Source: JALONH01 sp046329235
Lineage (GTDB): Bacteria; Bacteroidota; Bacteroidia; Cytophagales; Cytophagaceae
Reading direction: 5' to 3'
Assembly (NCBI GenBank): GCA_046329235.1
Contig: JAXLVA010000001.1
Coordinates: forward strand, 1 to 64,000
Length of the DNA stretch: 64,000 nucleotides
In this document: positions 8,529 through 16,529 of the stretch, one piece after another
Position numbering within the stretch: position 1 is the stretch's first letter
Layout: the number at the start of each line of letters is the position of its first letter
The notes under the pieces: generated by a model
Seen by the model: only the letters and a program-made list of their open reading frames with translations
Database searches by the model: none
What the model was told of the DNA's origin: nothing
Program-made: the position numbers and the translations under genes

Positions 8529-10112
8529 ATGCACGAATTACTTCCTTTTCTGATAGGTACCATTGTACTAGTGGTATTGGTAGAAATGTTGGCGACCAAG
8601 ATTAGAGTGGCTTATCCTATTTTATTAGTGTTAGCAGGATTAATCGTTAGTAGCATTCCTTCTATCCCTTCCATGAAGTTGGATCCGGATATTATCTTCT
8701 TTGTGTTCTTGCCACCTTTATTATCGGAGGCTGCGTGGTCCATTTCATTTAAAGAGATGAAACGTTGGTGGCGAATCATTGGAAGTTTTTCTTTTTTAGT
8801 AGTGTTCTTTACTGCAGGTGCAGTGGCCTTTTTTGCGAATCATTTCATTCCCGGTTTTTCTATCGCCTTAGGTTTCTTATTAGGTGGAATTGTTTCTCCT
8901 CCGGATGCGGTGAGTGCCGGTGCAATTCTAAAATTTGTAAAAGTGCCGAAGAGTACAGCTACTATTTTAGAAGGTGAAAGTTTGTTCAACGATGCTTCCT
9001 CCCTTATTATATTTCGATTTGCATTAATAGCAATTGGAACAGGTCAATTTATCTGGAGTGATGCCATACTTAGTTTTGGATGGATGGTGATTGGTGGAGC
9101 CGGTATAGGATTAGCATTAGCCTGGATCTGCGCCAAAGCCCATAAATGGCTTCCTACAGATGCACCTTCTGATATTACCTTTACCTTAGTTGAACCGTAT
9201 ATTTTGTATTGGGTGGCGGAACAGTTCCATAGTTCCGGGGTGATGGCTGTAGTGTGTGGAGGCTTGTATTTGGCTAATCGTAGATATGATTTCCTTTCAC
9301 CTGAAAGTAGAATTAACGGACTTAGTTTTTGGGAGAACTTTGTCTTTATCTTAAATGGTTTAGTTTTCTTTATTATAGGATTGGATTTTCCGGAAGTAGT
9401 TGCCGGATTAAAAAGTGCCGGAATCCCTCTAGAAACAGGGCTTTACTACGGTGTCATCGTTGCCGGTTTAGTGATACTGTTACGTATTATAGCTTCATAT
9501 ATTGCTATGTTGTTTACACTTTTATTCAGACGACAAGCATTCACTCAAAACCTTAATTATAAACAAGCTTGGCGTATACCTATTTTCTTGGGTTGGACGG
9601 GTATGAGAGGAGTGGTGACACTAGCGGCAGCACTTTCTATTCCTTTATATTTAGAAACAGGAGAACCTTTCCCTCATCGTGAACTGATATTGTTTATCAG
9701 TTTTGTAGTCATCATCATTACCTTGTTTTTACAAGGTCTGACATTGCCTTTTATGATTAAACGGATTGAAACCAGTGGCCTCATTGCAGAGCGAGAATCA
9801 GATGAAGTAGCGGCGAATCGTTTGAGAAAAGAAGTTTGGAAACATTCCATTGTGAAAATTCAAGAAACGAATAAAGATTGTTTGGTTGGGAATGTGGAAC
9901 TAGCTACGGCCTTTGCTCATTGGCAAGAGAAGTTAGATATAGCGGAAGAGGAATTATTTTCTCAGGAGACCAAAATGATGTATTTAGAATTACTCGAAAT
10001 TCAACGTCAGTATTTAATCGAAAAAAATAATGATCCTAAATTAGATGAGTCCATCATCCGAAAACACCTGTTTTTAATTGACTTAGAAGAAGAACGAATT
10101 AAGGCTTTGTAA
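8529..10112 (+). CDS. CPA1 family Na+/H+ antiporter (NhaP-type)
   Basis: A 527-residue membrane antiporter exchanging monovalent cations for protons at the inner membrane. About twelve hydrophobic segments fill residues 1-415. The CPA1 signatures are visible: FLPPLLSEAAW near residue 63, SPPDAVSAG near 123, and EGESLFNDASSL near 148, the last carrying the Asn-Asp pair used in ion translocation. A soluble Glu-rich helical tail of about 110 residues follows. Monocistronic between clpB and dnaK; the stress context fits pH or salt homeostasis but the cation is not predictable. Confidence 0.88.
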   Translation: MHELLPFLIGTIVLVVLVEMLATKIRVAYPILLVLAGLIVSSIPSIPSMKLDPDIIFFVFLPPLLSEAAWSISFKEMKRWWRIIGSFSFLVVFFTAGAVAFFANHFIPGFSIALGFLLGGIVSPPDAVSAGAILKFVKVPKSTATILEGESLFNDASSLIIFRFALIAIGTGQFIWSDAILSFGWMVIGGAGIGLALAWICAKAHKWLPTDAPSDITFTLVEPYILYWVAEQFHSSGVMAVVCGGLYLANRRYDFLSPESRINGLSFWENFVFILNGLVFFIIGLDFPEVVAGLKSAGIPLETGLYYGVIVAGLVILLRIIASYIAMLFTLLFRRQAFTQNLNYKQAWRIPIFLGWTGMRGVVTLAAALSIPLYLETGEPFPHRELILFISFVVIIITLFLQGLTLPFMIKRIETSGLIAERESDEVAANRLRKEVWKHSIVKIQETNKDCLVGNVELATAFAHWQEKLDIAEEELFSQETKMMYLELLEIQRQYLIEKNNDPKLDESIIRKHLFLIDLEEERIKAL

Positions 10113-10152
10113 GCCAAGAAGGTCAGTTTTTCATCACTATATAATTCCTAAA

Positions 10153-10258
10153 AAGGACAGTTTTGTTATAATTCAGACAAATTTCGAACTTTTTTAACTA
10201 CCCTAACTGCCAAATTGTCCTTTTTTCTGCCAAAATCCCCCTTGGCATAGTGATTGTC
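10153..10258 (+). promoter_or_regulatory. dnaK upstream region with sigma-54-like -24/-12 promoter
   Basis: TTGGCATAGTGATTGT at 10242-10257 matches the -24/-12 consensus (TGGCAY-N5-TTGY, with GG and G separated by ten bases). Upstream, GGACA (10155-10159) and TGTCC (10216-10220) form inverted half-sites and TGCCAAATTGTCC resembles, in reverse complement, the GGACATTTTGTC box before clpB. These would suit upstream activator sites for an AAA+ sigma-54 activator. Seen in sequence; the regulatory reading is inference. Confidence 0.55.
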
Positions 10259-10306
10259 TTATAGCCCCTGTAAACACAGAAATTCTAAAAATTTATAATT
10301 AATCAT

Positions 10307-12205
10307 ATGGGAAAAATAATAGGAATCGATTTAGGAACTACCAACTCTTGCGTAGCCGTAATGGAAGGAAATGAGCCGGTAGTAATTGCTAACAGCGAAG
10401 GTCGTAGAACCACTCCGTCGATCGTTGCTTTCTTAGAGAACGGTGAACGTAAAGTAGGTGATCCTGCGAAACGCCAAGCGATTACTAACCCGAAAAATAC
10501 CATCCAATCTATCAAACGTTTCATGGGTAAGAAATTCTCTGAAACTACGAAAGAACAAAAGTATGTTACTTACACGGTTGAATCCGGTGCAAACGATACT
10601 CCACGTGTACGCATTGGTGACCGCCAATATACTCCTCAAGAACTTTCTGCGATGATTCTTCAGAAAATGAAGTCAACGGCAGAAGATTTCTTAGGTCAAG
10701 AAGTGAAAGAAGCGGTTATCACCGTTCCTGCATACTTCAACGATGCAGAACGTCAAGCTACTAAAGAGGCCGGTCAAATTGCGGGTTTAGAAGTAAAACG
10801 TATCATCAACGAACCTACCGCAGCTGCTTTAGCTTACGGTTTAGATAAAAAAGGTAAAGACATGACGATCGCCGTATTCGACTTAGGTGGTGGTACATTT
10901 GATATCTCTGTTCTTGAATTAGGTGATGGTGTATTTGAAGTAAAATCTACCAACGGTGATGTACACTTAGGTGGTGATGACTTTGATCAAGTAATTATTG
11001 ATTGGTTAGCAGGCGAGTTCCAAACGGAAGAAGGAATTGACTTACGTAAAGACCCAATGGCTTTACAACGTCTGAAAGAAGCAGCTGAAAAAGCGAAGAT
11101 TGAATTATCTAGCTCTACCACTACGGAAATCAACTTACCGTACATCATGCCGGTAAATGGTATTCCAAAACACTTAGTAAAATCTTTAACAAGAGCTAAG
11201 TTTGAGCAATTAGCAGATTCATTAATCAAACGCACTTTAGAGCCTTGTAAACAAGCGATCAAAGATGCGGGTATCAATATCTCTCAAATAGATGAAGTAA
11301 TTCTAGTAGGTGGTTCTACACGTATCCCTAGAATTCAAGAAGAAGTGGAGAAGTTCTTTGGTAAGAAGCCTTCTAAAGGGGTGAACCCGGATGAAGTAGT
11401 AGCAGTAGGTGCTTCTATTCAAGGTGGTGTATTAACCGGTGAAGTGAAAGATGTATTGTTACTTGACGTTATTCCATTGTCATTAGGTATCGAAACTATG
11501 GGTGGTGTAATGACGAAGTTAATCGAAGCGAATACTACGATTCCTACTAAGAAATCAGAAGTGTTCTCAACGGCTAGCGATAACCAACCATCGGTAGAGA
11601 TTCACGTGCAACAAGGTGAGCGTCCAATGGCGAAAGACAACAGAACCATCGGTCGTTTCCACTTAGGAGATATTCCTCCGGCTCCACGTGGTGTACCTCA
11701 AATCGAAGTAACATTTGATATCGATGCGAACGGTATCTTGAATGTATCTGCAAAAGATAGAGGTACCGGTAAAGAACAAAAAATTAGAATCGAAGCTTCT
11801 TCAGGATTATCTCAAGACGAAATCGAAAGAATGCGTCGCGAAGCGAAAGAGAACGAATCGAAAGATAAAGAAGAGAAAGAAAAAATCGAGAAGATTAACC
11901 AAGCGGACTCTATGATTTTCCAAACGGAAAAACAATTGAGCGAGTACGGTGATAAACTTTCTGCTGGTAACAAATCGGCGATTGAAAACGCTCTAGCTGA
12001 ATTGAAAAAAGCGCATGAATCGAAAGATGGTGCAGCTATCGAAACAGCCATGGCAGCGATCAACGCAGCTTGGCAAGCAGCTTCTCAGGAAATGTATGCG
12101 GCACAACAAAATGCCGGAGCTCCTGGGGCAGATGCGAATGCAGGTGCTAATTCCGGAAGTGGAGACGTGACAGACGTTGAGTTCGAGGAAGTTAACAACA
12201 AATAA
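10307..12205 (+). CDS. dnaK: Molecular chaperone DnaK (Hsp70)
   Basis: A 632-residue Hsp70. The ATPase domain (about 1-380) opens with GIDLGTTNSCVAVMEG and contains AVFDLGGGTFDISVLELG and VGGSTRIPRIQ; the DDLLLLDVTPLSLG-type linker is present as VLLLDVIPLSLG near residue 385; the substrate-binding beta domain and helical lid follow, ending in an acidic tail VTDVEFEEVNNK typical of DnaK. Codon use is strongly biased, as expected for an abundant protein. It stands alone; no dnaJ or grpE is adjacent. Confidence 0.98.
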   Translation: MGKIIGIDLGTTNSCVAVMEGNEPVVIANSEGRRTTPSIVAFLENGERKVGDPAKRQAITNPKNTIQSIKRFMGKKFSETTKEQKYVTYTVESGANDTPRVRIGDRQYTPQELSAMILQKMKSTAEDFLGQEVKEAVITVPAYFNDAERQATKEAGQIAGLEVKRIINEPTAAALAYGLDKKGKDMTIAVFDLGGGTFDISVLELGDGVFEVKSTNGDVHLGGDDFDQVIIDWLAGEFQTEEGIDLRKDPMALQRLKEAAEKAKIELSSSTTTEINLPYIMPVNGIPKHLVKSLTRAKFEQLADSLIKRTLEPCKQAIKDAGINISQIDEVILVGGSTRIPRIQEEVEKFFGKKPSKGVNPDEVVAVGASIQGGVLTGEVKDVLLLDVIPLSLGIETMGGVMTKLIEANTTIPTKKSEVFSTASDNQPSVEIHVQQGERPMAKDNRTIGRFHLGDIPPAPRGVPQIEVTFDIDANGILNVSAKDRGTGKEQKIRIEASSGLSQDEIERMRREAKENESKDKEEKEKIEKINQADSMIFQTEKQLSEYGDKLSAGNKSAIENALAELKKAHESKDGAAIETAMAAINAAWQAASQEMYAAQQNAGAPGADANAGANSGSGDVTDVEFEEVNNK

Positions 12206-12222
12206 TCAAAATTAGATCTCAT

Positions 12223-12252
12223 AAAAAGGCTTGCTTCGGCAGGCCTTTTTTA
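12223..12252 (+). terminator. Intrinsic terminator after dnaK
   Basis: AAGGC-TTGC / GCA-GGCCTT hairpin with a TTCG loop followed by a T run, 18 bp after the dnaK stop. Confidence 0.85.
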
Positions 12253-12302
12253 TTGGTAGAAAGCGCATTTTTTTGCATCTTGCAAACTTCAAAATAGTCT
12301 CT

Positions 12303-13121
12303 ATGTCAAAAGTAGTCTTAGTTACAGGTGGTAGTTCCGGAATCGGCAAAGCAATTTGTATGTATTTGCATGCAAAAGGCTATAAAGTGTACGGTACAAG
12401 TCGCTATCCTGAGAAGTATGCTACTACGTTACCTTTCTCTCTGGTGGCATTGGATGTGTTGGATGAAAACACGGTTCAAGCTGCGGTGGCGGAGATTATC
12501 TCTAAAGAAGGTAAAATAGACGTGCTGGTAAATAATGCCGGAATCGGGATTATGTCGGCTATTGAAGATGCTACGGTAGAAGAAGTACAAGAGATATTCA
12601 ATACCAACGTGTATGGAGTGTTACGTACTATGCGTGCGGTGTTACCTTCCATGCGTGCTCGCAAATCCGGGTTGATAATCAATGTGAGTAGTATTGCCGG
12701 ATATATGGGCTTACCTTACCGTGGCATTTATAGCGCGAGTAAGTCGGCTGTACATCGTATTACGGAAGCCTTACGTCATGAATTGAAAACGTATGGTGTA
12801 AAAGCTACGAGCGTAGATCCGGGTGATTTTGCAACGAATATCAATGAAAACCGCAAAGTGTCGAAAGCATCCAGAGGTGAGTCGGTTTTCAAAAAAGAAA
12901 TAGATAGGGTAGAGGCAATGGTGAATGCAGAAGTATCTCATTCTTCCGACCCAACGGAAGTAGGGATTTTAATTGATAAAATAATTCAAACTCCACAGCC
13001 CAAAGTTTCGTATCAAGCAGGGAAGCCATTGCAGAAGTTATCTCTATTGGTAAAACGATTACTACCTGAAACCATGTTTGAAGGTATTATTGCTAATCAT
13101 TATCGAATGCCTAAAAAATAA
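12303..13121 (+). CDS. SDR family NAD(P)-dependent oxidoreductase
   Basis: A classical short-chain dehydrogenase/reductase of 272 residues. The cofactor motif TGGSSGIG is at 8-15, NNAG near 77-80, catalytic Ser130, Tyr143 and Lys147 (YSASK). I chose the ATG at 12303, where the Rossmann strand SKVVLVTGG begins immediately; the longer frame from TTG at 12231 would start inside the dnaK terminator hairpin and adds a sequence unlike any SDR. It precedes ppa by 28 bp and may be cotranscribed with it. The substrate is unknown. Confidence 0.9.
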   Translation: MSKVVLVTGGSSGIGKAICMYLHAKGYKVYGTSRYPEKYATTLPFSLVALDVLDENTVQAAVAEIISKEGKIDVLVNNAGIGIMSAIEDATVEEVQEIFNTNVYGVLRTMRAVLPSMRARKSGLIINVSSIAGYMGLPYRGIYSASKSAVHRITEALRHELKTYGVKATSVDPGDFATNINENRKVSKASRGESVFKKEIDRVEAMVNAEVSHSSDPTEVGILIDKIIQTPQPKVSYQAGKPLQKLSLLVKRLLPETMFEGIIANHYRMPKK

Positions 13122-13149
13122 TCAACCAATAAATACAAATTAATTTAAT

Positions 13150-13686
13150 ATGAATCCTTGGCACCAAGTATCCTTTGGCGATGACGCTCCTGAAATTTTA
13201 CAGAGTATCATCGAAATTCCTAAAGGAAGTAAAGCAAAATATGAATTAGATAAAGAAACCGGTTTGTTACGTTTGGACCGTGTATTGTTCTCTGCAGTAC
13301 ACTACCCGGCTAACTATGGTTTTATTCCTCAAACATATTGTGAAGACAAAGATCCACTAGATGTGTTAATCATCAGCCAAGTGGAAGTAGTTCCTTTCTG
13401 TATCGTGAATGCGAAAGTAGTAGGGGTAATGCGTATGATTGATAACGGTGAGTCAGATGATAAAATCATCGCAGTAGCGGCAGATGATATCTCTGTGAAC
13501 CACATCAACGATATCAGCGAACTTCCTCCACACACTATATTAGAAGTACAACGTTTCTTTGAAGATTATAAGAAATTGGAAAATAAAGAAGTGAAAGTAG
13601 AAGGTTTCTTAGGTAAAAAAGAAGCACTAGATATTGTCAACGAAAGTATCGCTCTTTATAAGAAGATGTTTAAAGCAAGTAAATAA
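13150..13686 (+). CDS. ppa: Inorganic pyrophosphatase (family I)
   Basis: A soluble Mg2+-dependent enzyme that hydrolyses pyrophosphate and pulls biosynthetic reactions forward. The 178-residue length, the E-x-K-KYE-like start (PKGSKAKYELDKETG), the NYGFIPQT motif and the metal-binding motif DKDPLDVLI are all family I hallmarks. Followed directly by an intrinsic terminator. Confidence 0.97.
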   Translation: MNPWHQVSFGDDAPEILQSIIEIPKGSKAKYELDKETGLLRLDRVLFSAVHYPANYGFIPQTYCEDKDPLDVLIISQVEVVPFCIVNAKVVGVMRMIDNGESDDKIIAVAADDISVNHINDISELPPHTILEVQRFFEDYKKLENKEVKVEGFLGKKEALDIVNESIALYKKMFKASK

Positions 13687-13690
13687 ATAA

Positions 13691-13720
13691 AAAAGCCTCG
13701 ATGTGAATCGGGGCTTTTTT
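13691..13720 (+). terminator. Intrinsic terminator after ppa
   Basis: AAAAGCCTCGAT / ATCGGGGCTTTTTT with a 4-nt loop and one G-T pair. The stem carries the recurring GCCTCGAT word. Confidence 0.88.
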
Positions 13721-13739
13721 ATTTGAATTAAATATTTTA

Positions 13740-14411
13740 TTAATTTTGGTATATCGATAAATATTTTTTGACGACTTGTATTTTAAAATGATGAATGTTT
13801 CCTAATAAACTTCCTTCTAAGTCTGCGACTAAACTATGATGTGTCCAACAGAATTGTTCAATATAGTAACCAATAAAGTTGCTAAAGTAAACATTGTCCT
13901 CAATAAGTTCATTGGGATCTGTATTGTCGATAAAGTGGACTAATTTAACCCATCTGTTTTTGTCAATATGACTTACTTCATTCATTATTAAAACGAGTTT
14001 AAAAAGTTTTTTAGAAGGATATCGATTGTACATTTCAGTTATATAATACTCCCAACTGGTCCACTCTATGGAAGTTACATATTGATGAAGCCCCGAAGAT
14101 TTCATAGTAAAAATAATCATCCATTTAATTTCAAATGCAAAGCTGTCTTTCGAAGCAACATTAATTAATTCAGTAATTTTATTTACTAAGTCGTTTTTAA
14201 TACTTCTTAATTCAGGTATTGGCTTTTCAATAAAACATCTAAATAATAGAAAAAAATGTATCTCATATAGTGATGTCCAGTGTTGAATCTCGTCAATACT
14301 GTTTCTTTTCCTTTTTTCATCTACTATACCTGTAGCTAAAAAGTAATTCTTTAAACCTGGTTCCTTGTATAAAAAGGAGTAGTCGAAATATTCATATTCA
14401 AAAGCTGTCAT
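13740..14411 (-). CDS. Hypothetical protein in WYL gene set
   Basis: A 223-residue soluble protein rich in aromatic residues (many Tyr, Trp and Phe) with a predicted mostly helical fold; no signal peptide or recognisable domain. It is the last gene of a four-gene minus-strand set, 36 bp after the WYL regulator. The AT-rich composition matches the other three and differs from the neighbouring ppa, suggesting acquisition as a unit. Function unknown. Confidence 0.6.
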   Translation of the reverse strand: MTAFEYEYFDYSFLYKEPGLKNYFLATGIVDEKRKRNSIDEIQHWTSLYEIHFFLLFRCFIEKPIPELRSIKNDLVNKITELINVASKDSFAFEIKWMIIFTMKSSGLHQYVTSIEWTSWEYYITEMYNRYPSKKLFKLVLIMNEVSHIDKNRWVKLVHFIDNTDPNELIEDNVYFSNFIGYYIEQFCWTHHSLVADLEGSLLGNIHHFKIQVVKKYLSIYQN

Positions 14412-14447
14412 ATTTTTTATTGTAAAAAAAAGACAGTAAACCGTATT

Positions 14448-15458
14448 CTATTTACGTTTATAAAAATCTTTTGAGATTTTCAATAAGCGGATTATTTCAT
14501 TTCGTATAATCAATGGTTCTATTACTTCTACTCGGTCAGAGAGCCTTATGAATTCATAAATCAATTCTTTAGTAGGGATGACCTCGATGGAAAAATAAGT
14601 ATCCCTTGTCGTTTGTTTTGATATTTTTTGTGAATTATGCAGAGGTGTTTCTTCTAGATAAGAAGCCGAAATGGAAGATGTTCTAAATTTTATTGTTTTA
14701 GATTCTGCATTTAATATAGAACCTTCATGAAGAAAAGCGTAACATCCGTACATTTGGTTGTATTTTTCTTGTATGGTTTCGATGTCAGATGATTTAAAGG
14801 GCGATTTTACATTTGAAATTTCTTTTATTCTATTAATTGCAAAATGACGAATGTCTTTATGCTTTTCAGAATATCCGATTACAAACCAGTTTGTTTGAAT
14901 TTGTTTGATAAAATATGAATGAAGTATTATTTCAGATAATTTCTTCTTGGTGTAGGATTGATGTTTAATTTTTACTACTTGTTGATGTAAAATACATTCA
15001 ATAAGTTTTTCTAATATGTTAAAGTTGGATAATGGGTTAATTTCAGGTAATAATATTTGCTTGTCTTTTAATAAGACCGCTTTTGAATCAATTAAAATTC
15101 GCTCGACAGATTGTTGGATGGTTTGTTTTAAATTAGAATCACCAAAAGATTTTAACAAATCAATTAAGGTTTCTAAAGCTTGTGTTTGATTCGGATTTAA
15201 ATTGATTTTTCGAATGGTAAATCCTTCTTTATTGTAATAATAACCATTGTGCTTTTTAGAGAATCTAATAGGTGCTAGGTATCCAAGTACTTCATCTTCC
15301 TTTAAAGCTTTAATGTCTTTTTGTATTGTTGATGTTGAAACAATCTTCCCTAGTTCTGCTTCACACGCATTCTGGATATCTTCCATGGATGGATATCCTT
15401 TTTGTAATAAACGGTCAATAATCTGATATCGAAGTATCGCTTCTTTATTTAGCGGCAT
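14448..15458 (-). CDS. WYL domain-containing transcriptional regulator
   Basis: A 336-residue regulator. Residues about 1-80 form a winged helix-turn-helix of the DeoR/HTH_11 kind (LRYQIIDRLLQKGYPSMEDI with the recognition helix near STSTIQKDIKAL). A WYL-type Sm-like domain follows at about 150-235, with WFVIGYS in the place of the WYL motif and FAINRIKEI in the usual R-x-D-R-I position, then a C-terminal WCX-like extension with IEVIPTKELIYEFIRLSDRVEVIEP. Such proteins bind ligands or nucleic acid and often control defence or stress loci. Its start overlaps the end of the upstream gene by 14 bp, which suggests translational coupling. Confidence 0.88.
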   Translation of the reverse strand: MPLNKEAILRYQIIDRLLQKGYPSMEDIQNACEAELGKIVSTSTIQKDIKALKEDEVLGYLAPIRFSKKHNGYYYNKEGFTIRKINLNPNQTQALETLIDLLKSFGDSNLKQTIQQSVERILIDSKAVLLKDKQILLPEINPLSNFNILEKLIECILHQQVVKIKHQSYTKKKLSEIILHSYFIKQIQTNWFVIGYSEKHKDIRHFAINRIKEISNVKSPFKSSDIETIQEKYNQMYGCYAFLHEGSILNAESKTIKFRTSSISASYLEETPLHNSQKISKQTTRDTYFSIEVIPTKELIYEFIRLSDRVEVIEPLIIRNEIIRLLKISKDFYKRK

Positions 15459-16053
15459 TTCTTTTTTCTTTTAATTGTTTACCCAATGAAAAAATATACT
15501 TATCAAGTAGACGAATATCCGTTAATTCCCATATTTTTATTTTCTCTTTGTACCAAATAGTATAATCAGTAATTATTCTGTCAATATCGCTAATGGTTGA
15601 AATATTATCATTATTTAAAATTTCATCTATAATGTTTTTATCATTAGATGTGTTTATTGAATATCGATAAGCTCTTATAACATGTTGGTCAATGATGGGA
15701 TTGTTTTTATAATCTTTAATGAATTTTCCAAATTGATACATGACTATTCCTTTTTTGTCATTTTCTTTTTTTTCTTTTTGTAACAGTCCATCTGCAAAAT
15801 GTGAAAAAGTTTTATAATCGCCTTGCTTCCATATAAAGGCAAATAAAGCTTTTTCTAGTTGAGTAAAATCTTTTAAGTTGTATTTTTTTAGTAACAACTT
15901 GTCAAGTTTTTCTCTGGTTTCATCTGAAATTTTATCATTGACAAAAAAGTTAAAATCGGGGAATTTCCCAGTGTTAAAACTTATATCTTGTTCTGTTATT
16001 TGCTGTGTTTCTTCAGAAAACAATTCCTTTAGTTTTTTTGTAATATTTTCCAT
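15445..16053 (-). CDS. Hypothetical protein coupled to WYL regulator
   Basis: A 202-residue, highly charged (Lys, Asp, Glu) soluble protein with predicted helical structure and no domain I can name. The last 14 bases overlap the WYL gene start, and a 76-residue ORF ends 5 bp upstream, so the set is very likely one transcript. Tandem overlap with a WYL regulator suggests functional linkage, but its role is unknown. Confidence 0.65.
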   Translation of the reverse strand: MENITKKLKELFSEETQQITEQDISFNTGKFPDFNFFVNDKISDETREKLDKLLLKKYNLKDFTQLEKALFAFIWKQGDYKTFSHFADGLLQKEKKENDKKGIVMYQFGKFIKDYKNNPIIDQHVIRAYRYSINTSNDKNIIDEILNNDNISTISDIDRIITDYTIWYKEKIKIWELTDIRLLDKYIFSLGKQLKEKRNAAK

Positions 16054-16058
16054 TGTTT

Positions 16059-16289
16059 TTACATTTTATAAAAATCCCAAATAGCACTATGTTCTTCTAA
16101 TATACTCAGATCTCCCGGTTTTATACCATCGAAATGTAGAATATGATAAACGACTCCATTTTCTTCCCCATTCATATATATAATAATACCTTCTCCATGG
16201 GAGCTACAAAAAAGTTTCATTGAAGGGTCATCAAAGTCTTTACCATAATGTTTTTTTATTATTTCTTCTACCCGTAAACTGCGATGCAT
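16059..16289 (-). CDS. Small hypothetical protein, first gene of WYL set
   Basis: A 76-residue protein, probably a compact alpha/beta domain (IIIYMNGEENGVVYHILHFDG central strands). No homology recognised. First of four closely spaced minus-strand genes; its promoter should lie in 16290-16400, where the sequence is AT-rich but I find no convincing -7 element. Confidence 0.55.
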   Translation of the reverse strand: MHRSLRVEEIIKKHYGKDFDDPSMKLFCSSHGEGIIIYMNGEENGVVYHILHFDGIKPGDLSILEEHSAIWDFYKM

Positions 16290-16361
16290 GGTTTTGAGCG
16301 TAATTTCAAACAGTAAAACGCAGGCAATATGCGTTCTACTTTTTTTTATAATTTTCTTAGC

Positions 16362-16440
16362 GTTGTCGGAATTTAATATGTTGGTCTTTGACAGAACAGC
16401 AGAATCTTAAGATAAGGAAATAGTATTGATTACCGACAAC
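16362..16440. repeat. Inverted repeat GTTGTCGG ... CCGACAAC in a gene-free gap
   Basis: GTTGTCGG at 16362-16369 and its exact reverse complement at 16433-16440 are 63 bp apart in the gap between the WYL set and the next gene. The gap (16290-16529) holds no ORF. It could be a remnant of an element end or an operator pair; not resolved. Confidence 0.35.
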
Positions 16441-16529
16441 TGAGGGAAAAAGTGTGTGTTAGAATTTTGCTGTGTACTACACCATGCGAAACACTTGTAG
16501 TCTAAATACTAATGACTCGCAGCTAATTA

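Noticed and set aside
12231..12302. Longer N-terminus for the SDR starting at TTG 12231
   Set aside because: It overlaps the dnaK terminator hairpin and adds residues unlike the family.
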